From: Paulownia fortunei
Taxonomy: Eukaryota > Streptophyta > Magnoliopsida > Lamiales > Paulowniaceae
Reading direction: 5' to 3'
Assembly: GCA_019321725.1 (NCBI GenBank)
Contig: CM033118.1
Span: 15,588,071-15,652,070 of the forward strand
DNA: 64,000 nt
Positions 36,574 through 48,627 of the stretch are shown here, in pieces (positions within the stretch are counted from its first letter, which is position 1; the number at the start of each line of letters is the position of its first letter). The translations under genes and the position numbers were made by a program. A model generated the notes under the pieces. The model ran no database searches, was not told the origin of the DNA, and saw only the letters and a program-made list of their open reading frames with translations.

Positions 36574-37990
36574 CCTGTGATTTTTAGGCTTAAATTTAGC
36601 AAAAAAGAGTTGGATTGCCTTACAACCTTAATTTGCAATTTTAGTTTCTTTATAAAATTTTATTAACTGTTCTGTCGAACATAAATTACAGAAATATTAC
36701 AGAAAAATTCATTACGTTTGTTACTGTGTTAGTATAACACTTTATCCCTATATTTGGTTATTTTAAATCTGGATATTTTTAATTGTACATAAAGATGGTA
36801 TTTATCACCTTTTCCAACATTATTTGCCTAAATTAACAAAATACAAAACCGTAATTTGTTAATCCTTTTAAATATTTTTTATTCACAATTTTATAAACAA
36901 AGCCCTGTAATTAACACTTTGGATGATGTGGAAATGACGCTATTTTTTTGACCAAAAATTATCAACTCTTAATAAAGTATATTTTGCAAAAAACTTCGTA
37001 TGTGTAGTTCACCTGTTTATGGTAGCTACTAAGCTCTGGTTTAAAATAAACATAAAAAGGTTCTTCACTGGGTAATCCAGGTTATAGTGGTTGTGGAGGC
37101 ATAATTCAAGATGATCGAGGTATATTTATTTGTGAAATTTTAATTAAGAAGGATTGGCCACAAATAATATTGGAAAATTTGGGCACTACGAGAAGGTGTG
37201 AAACTAGCAAAATCACTACATGTTAGAAAAGTAATTGAAATTGATTCTAAATTCTTTAATTTATTGTGTTTGTAGGAGACTACTTCTAAATAAAGTCCTA
37301 GTAATGCTCTTTGTGGCTTGTTGGATGAAGATTTGTGAGGATTGAAGTTTTTTTGAGTGTTTATGAAAATATGTAGAAAATAACTAAATAAAGACATTAT
37401 ATATACACACACACACACACACATATATACATATATATATATATATACATGAGTTGAATTAATATTTTTGGATTTATTTTAGATGTAAAATTCTTAACTT
37501 CGATGATTAGGTTTCTGTTTTTTAAACTTAAGAGACATACTGAACGCTAAAGTTTTTGGATACTAGAAATCAAAATATATCAAATGAATTGACAAACAAA
37601 AGAACAATTATAACTTTCAAAACTTGTAGAAAGAAAACGGATATAGAAAGAAAGAACACAAAAATATAATATGGTTCTGTTATTTGACTTGTTTGACTAT
37701 TTAACTACAATAAATCGCCCAAAGGATAAATTATATTATTCTTTCTTGACTTTGAATTAGCACCGTCACTTATATTTATAGGTGAGGCAAACAGATTATG
37801 TGCCTAAAATTCATGCAAAAAATCACTCTAAAATTCATATTTCAATTATATTACAATTGTATAAAAGCATCAACATAAACATGTTAATTGAAATTTTCAA
37901 ATTAGGTAGAATACTAAAAGCTTTGAACAAAATCTTTGACAGCCTCAACACTCCAAGTGATAATATGATAAAGTCATGCCATGAAATGTA
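36574..37990 (+). repeat. Duplicated segment, copy 2, with LINE RNase H remnant
   Basis: Direct repeat of 20,357-21,765, estimated by eye at close to 90% identity. At 37,062-37,260 it encodes GSSLGNPGYSGCGGIIQDDR and then, in another frame, further RNase H residues (E-G-V-K-L-A-K-S-L-H-V). This copy keeps an EGVKLAKSLHV portion absent from copy 1. An (AC)n(AT)n microsatellite has expanded at about 37,402-37,446. It runs into the N gap, so its right end is unknown. Confidence 0.7.
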
Positions 37991-38090
37991 NNNNNNNNNN
38001 NNNNNNNNNNNNNNNNNNNNNNNNNNNNNNNNNNNNNNNNNNNNNNNNNNNNNNNNNNNNNNNNNNNNNNNNNNNNNNNNNNNNNNNNNN
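37991..38090. other. Assembly gap (100 N)
   Basis: Exactly 100 undetermined bases, the conventional placeholder for a scaffold gap of unknown size. The sequence on the right does not continue the repeat seen on the left. Confidence 0.99.
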
Positions 38091-38761
38091 CCTTTATTTC
38101 CTATTTGTGTTACCAGCAAGCATTCATTCGGTAAGAACGTATGATCCATCATTTACTTGTACTAGGATGGAATTTCTAACATCGCTAACACAATTTCTGA
38201 TCAAATAATACATCAGACAAATGAGCCTTACTAGTTATAAAAGCTTCCACATTTCAATAAGAAAAACTTCATAAGCAATCAGTGACAGTGTCCCTTGGCT
38301 TAATAGATGCAACAATTCAGCCATAGTATACCAACAAATAACAATAGATGCAACAGGGGCCTCAATGTTTTTACGACAAAAATCCCAGCTTACAATGAAT
38401 CAGTTTATAAACTGTGTTGTCTATTAAGTGCTGCAAGTACTCCTCACCAAATTAAGAGGACTTCTTCCAGAACTTAAATTAGAAATAGGTGCATATACTA
38501 TTGAACTTTATGGAGATTTTCCTGAAAATACAAAATTCGGAAACAGAAGCTCACAGGGCCATGGTGTTATGGTGAAAGCAGCGTTCTGCAGTTTCACTCC
38601 AGCAACAGACAATGGACAATGGGGTGCATAAAGATGCTGATGCTTCAATCTACGGCAGAGAAGGACATGCTACAATATCAACCCAAGCAGAGCTTCAAGC
38701 GTAATGCACTCAGGGAAAAACACAAACTTCAAGCTTCATTACTACTCAACAATCAAAAACA
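38091..38761 (-). other. Probable 3'UTR and downstream region of the DnaJ gene
   Basis: Non-coding sequence after the stop codon of the DnaJ gene at 38,762. The plus-strand frame at 38,428-38,631 shows no domain and is probably antisense to the 3'UTR. Confidence 0.4.
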
Positions 38762-41700
38762 TCATCGAGATCTTAGTGAAGCATGACCAGTGTCTCCCAA
38801 ATGTTTATGCAGTTTATTCCTGTTACAAGAATGGGAAGAATTTCAGAGAGGAACCAACAAAAGTGACAGGGGGGACAGCTAAATATCTCACAGAGCAAAC
38901 ATTAACGAAAGAAAATACCTTGATTCAAATTCTTCTCCACACTTCTCACAACTGTTGTCAGAAACAGTTGCTGCCACCTGAATATCAAGGAATTCAGAGA
39001 TGAAACAGTGTTAGGCACCAAAGTTTTATTCCAAATTTATTCAGAGATTGTTAAGCATAGGTGACACAGCAAAAAATTGAAAAAGGATTTTAAAAGTTTC
39101 AGAATAAAACCACTTAGAAGGATGGAGTACCTTTTGTTTTCTTCCTTTGGATGCAACCTTCAACTTGGAAACATTTTCCTTCTTTGTATATTTCTTGCTT
39201 ACAGCTTGCTGTGGATGCTTATGGTGCCTTTCTGTTGCATCATCTGCTGTCCTCTTAGTCTCAGATTCTGGTACAGGATGGGAACTGGACTCCCCGGCAT
39301 CATCGTCTCGGTCATTATGTTCTTCAGCTTCACCATTTCTCTCTGCCACATCACCTTTCATTGTTTCTGCTTCTTCTTCTTCTTCTTCTTCTTGTCTTCT
39401 ACCCCTCCGCCTCCTGCCTCCCCTGTTCCTCCGTGAACCCTTCGTGTCATTATAATCCATGAACTCCAATTCATCACTATCGAACTCCACTTGAATGTTC
39501 TTTGCTGAAGCCTTAGGCTGATTGCCCAGTTTGTTCCTACTCTTATGCCCAGACAACATAGCTTCAAGGACACTTGCCTCATCATCATCTGATCCCAAAC
39601 CTGCAGCTATTCCCTTCCCTCCACTATAATTATCAACATCAGCAAACTCGTTTGCCTCACTAGATTCAGTCATTCCATCATCACTATCATCTCCTTGAAT
39701 ACCAGCACTGCCCTCAAATTGCTCCTGTAACTCATTTACCCCATCATCTGCTGACAAGTAACCACCGCCTTTTCCATCAGCCTCCTTTTCTTCTTCTGCC
39801 TCCCTTTCATTCCCTTCTGTTTCTTCATATTCTTTATCTTCCTCACTAAATGCTTCCCTCAGTTCTGCCACCTTCTCTTTGTGCTTCTTAGACTGCTCAT
39901 GGTTCCTCCATTGTTTATCACTCTTGAACTTCTTGCTACAGACTACACAATACAACTCCTTTCTCTTTTCCTCCACCACATCCTCAGCCTCATCATCCTC
40001 AACCTCCTCTACCTTCGCCCACTCAGGATCCTCATAATTCCTCGCCTTTTCTGCTTTCTGTCTCTCCAACTCTTTCTTTCTCTGTTTCTCCTCCTCTCTC
40101 CTCCTCTCCATCTCCTCATTCCTCTTTACTTGCATATCAATTACTCTCTTATCCCTCTTCTTTACGAACTCTGCCAGTCCCCTCACTGTCTCGTTATACT
40201 CTCGCCTAGCTTTTTTCCTCAACTTTTTGTTCTCCTCCTCCATTAGCCTCCTTGATTTCCTGTTTGGACCTGCCATAACATCATACTGGTCTGCCCAAAA
40301 GAAGTCCAATACTGTCACAAACCCTAACCAGTGGTTATAAAATGCTGTGACCTGCATCAAAAAATATTATAATTAAAGTCTAACGAGATATCGAATAATA
40401 AAAATTGATCACACAGAGTAGGAGTGATCATGGTGCGCTTTTGCTTATCTTTTTACTAATTCAAACCAAATTTTCATGTGTTGTTTCGTCAAACAGCACA
40501 CTGAAATTGCCATCTTGTAAATTAAAATGGTGCGCTTTTGTGCAATTTGGGGCGGTTTAGGGTGAATTTGCGGTTTTTAAGTTGGCCCATTCTAGAACTT
40601 AAATAAACAAAAAAGTTTTATTACATGTGCAACTCCCCATAATAAAAATAGCTTTAAAGTTTTACACTTTGAAGGGAACATAATTATATCCTTTGTAAAA
40701 ACAAAGGATTATATTTTGATTGAAGTGAACAATCTGTGAGTAAACAAACACTTGTATGAGACTTTATTTGTTGCATAAAATGCATGGTGACAGTGTATCT
40801 TTAAAGCATCATTATTTTTTGTTGGTTGATTTTCTTCACATAATTTCTAATCCTTGGAAGGAGAAATTGACTTATTCATATACTACAAGAAAATAAAGAA
40901 AATTTGGAAAATAAACAGAAAAAGGACGGGAAAAACTATATATACTGAAACTTCTAAACGATACCAAAAAATAAGAAAAAAAAGATGTTAAAGTTTTTAA
41001 TTTGAAATTAAACATACACGCTCCTTGCTCCTTGCCTTATAGTTTGAGATGAATGAAACGCAAGAAAATTTTATGAGAGAGAAGTTGGCGAGTGATTAAG
41101 AATTAATTACTAAATTAAACTTAAAGAGACAACACAATTAGAATTTAATTAATAAAACTAAATTTAATATTTAAAATTTGTAACTATATATATATATATA
41201 TATGCAGTGTTGTTTGGTTTATTCAAAACCCAAACCGTCACCAAACCATATAACACAGTGGAACAGTAGTTATATAGCAATTCGACAAAAACGGTCTGGT
41301 GTAGTGTAATTCGGGCGGTTTTTCAAATTTCTTGATCAAACCTAGCATAGAGGTATGAGATGATCAATACAATTGATTAAGAAATGCAGAATCAGTAAGA
41401 GATCCAAATAATTGTGCTGAAGTTTTCAATATTCATGAGTTTCTCTTATAAAGGGTAAAAAAACTGAAATATTTTAAGGAGAACTGTAAAATGAACTAAT
41501 AAAAGACAGTTAATTAACACGTAGTAGAAGTGGCCATTACAATTAAAAATCCACTTGGCCATTAAAAGTTGACAATTTTAAGATAAGTTTTAAAACTCTT
41601 AAAGAAATCCACTCACAAAGTACGCAAGTAGAAATGGAACCATAAAAGCAATTGCCTTCACTAACAATTAATGCAATTAATGGATTAATTATTCTGCAAC

Positions 41701-44700
41701 TAAGAAGCCACTATAATAGCAGCTATCCTATTCTCTAACACATGCATTAGTATATCATAATACCCTAAGCCATTTAACAAATAATGGATTAATCATACTG
41801 CAACTTAGAAAACTCTACTAAAGCAGCTTAGCCAGTTCTTTAGCACAACATTAGTTTCTCAGATAATGCCTTCCACATGCTCAGAATCCAGCTTCCCTTC
41901 CTCATTGTCATCCTTCAAAACTCCTTACCCCAACCCCCCATTCACCATCCACACCCTGTGCTAAAAAGATTTAGGAAGCCATAACACACACACACACATA
42001 CCACAATCAGCAAAAGTAAAGATTCTACAACCACACAATGCCGTGCAAGAACCTTAAATTAAATGAGTCCTGTATTCAAATTTGCACACTTGGTTTCCAA
42101 GCAATATTTTTTAATATATGTGATATGTTCAACCTAAAATTCATGCCTTGATTTGGTTATACTCTTGTGAGCTCCTTCAATAAAAAAATGGCCTAATGTT
42201 ATAATTGTTGAATTGTTAGCCATAGGAAATCATATGATCACAATGAAGACCATCTGCTATGCAGAAAGGGCCAATTCAGCATTTTATTACTAATTTATTA
42301 TGCATTAGTGCGAAGAGGCTTTACTGTTTTTAATAAGTGGTTGGACATATTTGTTAATTTCCACTTTTGACATGTCCAAATAAGACTAGGACTCTTCTTC
42401 TTGCTTTAAATCCTGTAATTAATACCTTTTAAAGCCCAGCCCACCCTTTGCTGAAACTGTCATAAACTAACAGCTGTAGTTTTATTTTCAGAAATGTTCA
42501 CACTTAACAGCCAGTGAAAAGTGCGTGCAATGGTCCAATTTTTGATAAAACTCATTTTTCACATGGGTTCTTCTACTTCAACAATTTTGCTAATCTTTCC
42601 CGCAGCAATTTTAGTGAAAGTCATCAAAGATGCAAAGAGGCACAAAATGTGAAAAGTTTGAACCTACGTTTAGTGTTAGACATTCACTTGAGGGAGTCGT
42701 AATGATAGAGCCTTGACTAAGGTCTCTTGAGTCAAACTTCAATAGTTACACAAACAATATTGACATAAGGACATGGTTAAGCGGGTTACTACACTAAAGT
42801 AATGCACTCAGATCTTGATTCTTGCACGATCTTTAGGGTTAGCCCCACTGGTTTTAGAACCGGACAGGACCGGCATGTTCAACCGATCCAACTAGGAACC
42901 AATGGCCAATTCAGTCGAATTGGCTTTAATTAACAGGATTTGGGTTAAACTGGCCAAGAACGGTCAAAACCGTTTCCTTTTTTCCTTTTCTCCCCCTTTT
43001 TTAAGAAGTTTAAACTTTGTATTTGATTATATGTATTTGGTTAATTGGATTTGGACTTTGTTAGATGTGTTTTTTAGTTAGTTGTTTATCTTTTTTACCT
43101 TTAAAATTTAGTATGTAATAATTAATCTATTATATTAGCATTTTACATAATATAGTGAAAAAAATATAGTCAATTTTCATTAGATCGGTTGGACCAGCGA
43201 TTGAATTGGTCCGACTGATTGAACCGCTAACGAACAGCAAGATTGGCTTTGGTCATCGGCCTGGTTATGAAAACACTAGTTAGCCTAACCCCATAGCCAT
43301 GATTTCATAGAGACTCGCTTAGGTAAGTCCTCCAAATTATGTATCAGTCACACCCAGCGGAAACTCCCCTTTGGCCTTATTAAAGGTCAACGTCCATCCT
43401 AACATCACTTTGATAGCACTTCACCTTACGGATCAAAAGGAGGCAACTTTTGAATACCCTCCTCAAAATAGTGCTACACACTTCCTACAATCAAGCGTCC
43501 TTAATGAGATAGCCAATCACAAACGTTGGATAACTCCGGGGGCGACTTAGTTATAGGCTTAGCCAGCCTGATAGACAATTAAGGATTTAGCCTTTACCCT
43601 ATTCCTGGAGTAAATTTTCATCTCATTTAGCAAAGTATCTATACTTCCTTTTATCGTCATTCTTAGTTCCTATTTTTTACACGACACCTGGTGTTGAAAC
43701 AAAAGTCTAGAAGACACTGTCTTAGTGGTTCAATTAAAGCATGAAAAGTACAGTCAATTTTAAATATCACCACAAATCCTTTACATTGTTTCTTCACCCT
43801 TTTTCCTTCCACTTGATAGTTATCCTCCACATGTAGTAACTCATGCAAATAATAAGTTACCACTTCAAAATAATTCTTATGCCAAGAATTATTTACAAAT
43901 TCATTCCTATTAATCATATACCATTAGCATCAAAACTAATTCAATAATATTAATTCACTAAATCGCTTTTAATGATTATTCAGCTTGGCCACAAAGCAGA
44001 TCAGTCCATTTTTCACATGCTAGGTAGCTAATTACATACTTAAAAAACGCAACCAAAAAGCACATAAGCATGCAAGTACAACTCAAAAAAGATATGCATA
44101 TCTAATATGAGTAGAAAAATGTAAAATTATAACTAGAAGAGCTCTTAAATGATTAGCAAGGTAAAAATAAGAAAATAAATAAAAAAGACAACACGTATAA
44201 CATGCATATTTTGGCGTTTCTACTTAAACTCTCCACATTTGACCAAAATTTTCAATATACAACATAACCATGGGGTAGCGGAAATTCTTGCCTGAACATA
44301 AGGACTCTCCAAGTTGCCCATGACCGGAGCTTCCTTCGGCAACGGCAACCCTAATTTCTTCGCGAAACTCAATTCATTCGCGTAAATCTTCTCGAACAAA
44401 TCTCCATAAACCTTATAAAAACCCCGTCCCGAGTCCGAATACCCAGAATAAACCGAATTCGAGAAGAAGGAAAACAAATCGGGCACAAAACTGGACGAAT
44501 CTTTTGCACCGGAAGTGGAGGAGAATAGAATTTGGTTCCGGTGCGAGTCGTACCACGCACGCTCCCGCTGGTCGGAAAGGACCTCGTAGGCGTTGACGAG
44601 CTCTTGAAAAGCGGCTGTGGCTTCGGCTTCGGGGATGCCGCTTTGGACGAGCTTGTCGGGTGGCGCTGGAGCGCGAGCCGCTTGTACGCCGATCGAATTT

Positions 44701-44767
44701 CATCGGGTGTGCAGTCGCGGCTCAGGCCGAGGACTTCATATAGGCATCTCTTTTCCGAGGATGCCAT
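38762..44767 (-). CDS. JJJ1/DNAJC21-type DnaJ protein with two C2H2 zinc fingers
   Basis: Four exons: 44,767-44,292, 40,351-39,131, 38,977-38,919 and 38,819-38,762 (stop TGA). The product would be about 604 residues; Arabidopsis relatives are near 630. It matches the JJJ1/DNAJC21 family, cytosolic J-proteins that help Hsp70 recycle 60S ribosome-biogenesis factors. Features are a J domain at residues 7-75 ([29 protein letters not shown]); a conserved [23 protein letters not shown] block at the exon 2 start; a charged helix; zinc finger 1 [23 protein letters not shown] at about residue 294; acidic low-complexity stretches; and zinc finger 2 ([17 protein letters not shown]), split by intron 3. 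Two oddities: one base is missing in the HPD codons (near 44,655), and intron 1 (3.94 kb) has a GC donor, CAG|GCAAGAA. All other joins keep frame. Confidence 0.93.
40428..41345. mobile_element. Possible hAT-like element in DnaJ intron 1
   Basis: Left part has GAGTGATCATGGTGCGC and repeated GCGGTTT strings, and the right part ends in GGGCGGTTTTTCAAA. This resembles the ends of non-autonomous hAT elements (a GTGxTCAxGGTGCG start and GCGGTTTTTGAACA-type end). I did not find a convincing 8-bp duplication. Confidence 0.3.
41346..42844. other. DnaJ intron 1, unremarkable part
   Basis: Intron sequence without a recognised gene or element. Confidence 0.5.
42845..43277. mobile_element. hAT-like MITE (433 bp) in DnaJ intron 1
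   Basis: Ends are CCACTGGTTTTAGAACCGG on the left and, in reverse complement, AGTGTTTTCATAACCAGG on the right. GGTTAGCC (42,837-42,844) and AGTTAGCC (43,278-43,285) flank it as an 8-bp target duplication with one mismatch. Rich in CCGGT/ACCGG motifs near both ends. Related copies lie at 34,250-34,352 and 59,460-59,850. Confidence 0.65.
43278..44291. other. DnaJ intron 1, part near the GC donor
   Basis: Intron sequence. Positions 43,300-43,620 are GC-balanced and look like old repeat debris; no domain found. Confidence 0.4.
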
Positions 44768-44838
44768 TTTGAAGATGTTCGTTTCTTGGGGTATCTCGGT
44801 TTGATTGGTATTGTAAGAACAGGTTTGATTTTTGTGAG

Positions 44839-44846
44839 TTTATATA
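44839..44846 (-). promoter_or_regulatory. Possible TATA box of the DnaJ gene
   Basis: TATATAAA on the minus strand, 72 bp upstream of the start codon at 44,767. Part of an AT-alternating stretch, so moderately convincing. Confidence 0.4.
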
Positions 44847-44979
44847 CATATATATATGTTAGGTTTTGGGGTGCTTGGGGTTTTATTTTCACCATGTATG
44901 GAACCAATTACAAGTGGGATTTGGATTTCGAAATTTTATCACATTGTTATTTGAGAAACATGTACTATATCTTTGGTGT

Positions 44980-45393
44980 CAATTTGACCTCTCAACTATA
45001 TGTTTGGTATCAATTTGCCCCCTCAAATTATAAAAATATACACATTACCTCTAATAACTAAGAAAATATAATTTTTTTTATAATTTTACTGCCCTTTTCA
45101 AAATATTTGGAGTTAAATTAGACCAATTATAGAAATGACACACTTGAATTTTATAACTTAATATATTAAGTGATAATTTTTATTTAAAGATTTATTTTTT
45201 TATTAAATCTTACTAATTGTCATAAATAGCCACTATGAATGATTAACATGCACTTTACCCCCTCAACTATAGGCCATGTGCCAAATACTCCCCAAATTAA
45301 CCAGTGTAATGTTTATCTCGTTACAATTTGATATTACACATATTTCCTTTAATATTATATGAATTACAATTAATGTCCTTAACATTAATTTAA
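44980..45393. repeat. Fragment of a dispersed repeat (CTCAACTATATG family)
   Basis: The block around 44,990-45,110 (CTCAACTATATGTTTG, then CCCCCTCAAATTATA and AACTAAGAAAATATAAT) has a related copy at 34,775-34,870 inside the CACTA (CTCAACTATATGCTTG ... AACTAAGAAAATATAAT). A further CCCCTCAACTATAGG is at about 45,259. Phrases of this sort are common at MULE ends in plants. Confidence 0.45.
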
Positions 45394-46577
45394 GGGTATA
45401 TCTCACTTTACTCCTCTTTACTTTTGTTGAGTACCACTTTACCTCTTTATACTTTTAATTATCTCACTTTACCACATTGTACTCTCATTCTATCTCATTT
45501 TACCTCATTGTACTCTAAAAAAATTAATCAAATTACGCTTATCAATTATTTATAATAAAATTACTTTAAAAGTTTTAAGATTAATAAACTTATATTTATA
45601 TTCTAATATTTTTTAACTTAATTAATAACACTTAATATTAAATTTATTTTAAATTTTATTATTTTTAAAGTTTAATAACTGTTTTTTATAAACATAGTTC
45701 ATTTTAAATTTCTATATCGTATGATATTTTTTATTAACTAACACATGTTACTTATAAATTTTCTACTTATCATAAATATAAAAATATATAACATATTTCT
45801 AAAAAATATTTTGTTAAATACATAAAATATTAGTAATAGATTTCTCATTGTTAATGGAATTATTAAAATTTCATAAAAACAAAGTTAAATTAAAAAAAAA
45901 GTTATTTTAGGTATAATTTAATATTATTAAATAAATTATAAATAGTCGAATTATCGTAATTTAGTAGATAATATGTTCTATTTAAAAAAATCATAGTCAT
46001 TTTGCTAAATAAATTTATTACTATTACTTGATTATAATAAATATTTTTGAATTTAACATATTTTCTATGAACTTATGATAATTTTATTAATAATTAAAAA
46101 ATTATTACTAATATTTTATGTATTTAGTAAGATATTATTTTAAAATATTTTATATAGTTTTTGAATTTGTATTGAATAGAAAATTTATAAGTAAAGTGTA
46201 TTACCTATTAAAAAATATTTTACTATATAATAATTTAACAGGAACTATGTTAAATTAAAAATTAATTATTAAATTTAAGTACAATAAAATCTTAAATAAA
46301 TTTAATGTCAAATATTAATTAATTAAATTAAAAAATTTATTAGAATATAAATATAAATCTAATGATTTTAGAACATTTAAAGTGTTTTTACTATAATAAT
46401 AGGTAATTGTAATTTAATTGATTTTTTTAGAGTACATGGAAGCAAATTAAGGCAGTGAGAGTATAAAGGGTAAAGTGAGAGATAATGAAAGTATAAAAGG
46501 GTAAAATGAGATAATTGATAGTATAAGGGGGTGAAGTAATACTTAACAAAAATAGAGGAGGTAAAGTGATATTTACA
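45394..46577. mobile_element. Foldback element, 1.18 kb, arms nearly meeting
   Basis: The left half reappears inverted in the right half nearly all the way to the centre at about 45,985. Matching pairs, left against the reverse complement of the right, include: TCACTTTACTCCTCTTTACTT and TCACTTTACCTCCTCTATTTT; GTACTCTAAAAAAATTAATC and GTACTCTAAAAAAATCAATT; TTATATTTATATTCTAATA, shared almost exactly; and AAATACATAAAATATTAGTAA, shared exactly. Flanks ATTAATTTAA (45,384-45,393) and TTTAATTTAA (46,578-46,587) form a 10-bp duplication with one mismatch, typical of MULE-type insertions. No coding capacity. A transcript crossing it would fold into a hairpin with arms of about 590 bp. Confidence 0.85.
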
Positions 46578-46587
46578 TTTAATTTAA

Positions 46588-48627
46588 TTTAATTTATTTT
46601 TCTTCCTCTTCTCCATTTTTTTTTTCTTTTTTCTTTCTACTTCATTTCTCACCAATTTTTTTTACAACAACACTAGGGATTTGGGTGGTTGGGGTGGCTG
46701 GGGTGGGGCTTGCCTCCGATGGGAGGCAGGGGCGGCGAGGCCTCATTGCCCATTCACCATGCAAAAAGTGATTCTTCTTTATTCATATGTTGTACACAAT
46801 TATATAAGCCATAGTGTTTGTATGATCACTACAAAGGATGCGAATATTGTTGTCCAATTCGGTGAAATAAATTTGATATTTAAATTATTTTTAAAGCATT
46901 TCTATTTTTTTTTTTGCTATAATGGATATATTGAAACATGATTTAGAAAAATAAAATATATGACATTAATAAAAGGCGAATTTGAAAATTACAAATAATG
47001 ATATATAATTGACGACCACAATAATAATGTTATAAATAAATTATCGAAATAGGAAAACTCGGTATATCATTCATATTTATGATGGGGAAAGGATATTTTT
47101 TAGTCATTCAAATATTGATTTTTTTGTTGAATAAAAAAGATAATATGCCACATCTTAACCAATTACATGTGAACATTTTTACTTTTCTAATTGTTTAATA
47201 AAATAGTGATTATTTACTTTTCTAATTGTATAATTATTCATATAATCAAAAATAAAAGATCTAAATAAAAGGATCTCTGAATCTAATTAATTGAAATATA
47301 GTTCCAATGCTTAGAATAATACAAGACATGAAAATATGTTGGATATTTTGTCGTTTGGAGATATATGCTATGTTTGATTTCATATTTTCTTTATCCGGAT
47401 ATGAAAATGTGGTTGCTTTTTGTATTTTTCTGAAATAATATTTTTATTTTTCAAAATGCTAAGTACTCCTTGCTGCCCGCCTCAGGAACATTCTAATCAA
47501 TAATCTCGGGAATTTTCTACGATAGATCTCACAAAAGTAAGTCAATTATTTATTATAATATTTAAATAATTTTATTATCACTAACTAAAAATATCAAGAT
47601 ATCTGCTGAAAATATTTCTACCCCAATATAAATCAAATTATTTTCTCCAACAAAACATCCAACACATTCCCCAATCTAATTAACAGAATACATTATACCA
47701 AAATAACTTTCTCATAATGGTCAAAATAAAATCAAACATAGGGATGCAATTTTAATTAAAAATTTAATTAAATTTTGGAAAATATATTTTTCAAATATTA
47801 TATATTTAGGAAAATTATGAAAACCTTCTAAAATAAAAATTATTCGATAAAAAAAACATGATTTATTTTTTTCAACCAAAAGCTAATGAAAATATTTTCA
47901 ACCAAAATACCTATTTTAGCATTTTTCATTCAAAAAATCACAACCATTAGCTTTTGCAGAAATATCTTTAAGATCTCATGATTTTTAGATTTAATTACCG
48001 TGGACTTATTACATTAAAAAATTTAATGAATATAATACTTTTGATAATATTTTTTATCTTTCAAATTGAATTTTTTTAAACAATTTTAATTGTTGTTTTG
48101 CTAAAATGATTAATTTTTTAATGTGAATTTATATATGCGTAAATTTAATATTCACAAGTTAATTAACATAAAAGTAATTCTTCTTTGATATTACTTGAGA
48201 AGATTCTTAAAATCCTAATTGATCGAAAAACTCAATTCTTTTGTTTCCTAATTTTAGAAGTTGAGGATAATATAGTCCAAAAAATTATTCGATCTTAATG
48301 GTGTTTTTATAAAAATTAATAGTTGGATTTTTAAATGAAAAGATGGTGAAATAGATTTTTTGGATCTAGAAATATTTTTATGATATTTATTAATTTTCTC
48401 CATATATTTTCCTTTGATTATTGGAGAATTAAATAATGTCATCTCCAAATTTATCTATTTTTTTTTTCCGTCAATTTTCAAAATTACAAGAATCCCCCTT
48501 CCATGAAGTTCGAGTTCATCCGCGCAACACCGCTGCGTCCAGAATCTGGGGCGACCTCATCACTGTCAAACTTGACGAGTGCCGAGTGGCATGAAATAGG
48601 GCTGCTCATTTTCTCTTAACGGACCTA
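46588..48627. other. Intergenic, upstream of the PPR gene
   Basis: No gene seen. A GC-rich patch at 46,682-46,760 (repeated GGTGGxTGGGGTGG) is unidentified. The last 150 bp before the PPR start are GC-balanced and probably hold its promoter and leader. Confidence 0.5.

Noticed and set aside
20357..37990. The two 1.4 kb direct repeats as LTRs of one large retrotransposon
   Set aside because: They do not start with TG or end with CA, contain RNase H coding remnants themselves, and enclose an ordinary gene and a CACTA rather than gag-pol.
37782..38208. Frames running through the N gap
   Set aside because: Translated through undetermined bases; meaningless.
39077..40246. Plus-strand frames rich in Leu, Ser and Phe opposite DnaJ exon 2
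   Set aside because: Shadows of the Glu/Lys/Arg-rich coding strand; the minus strand has the zinc finger, splice sites and conserved family sequence.
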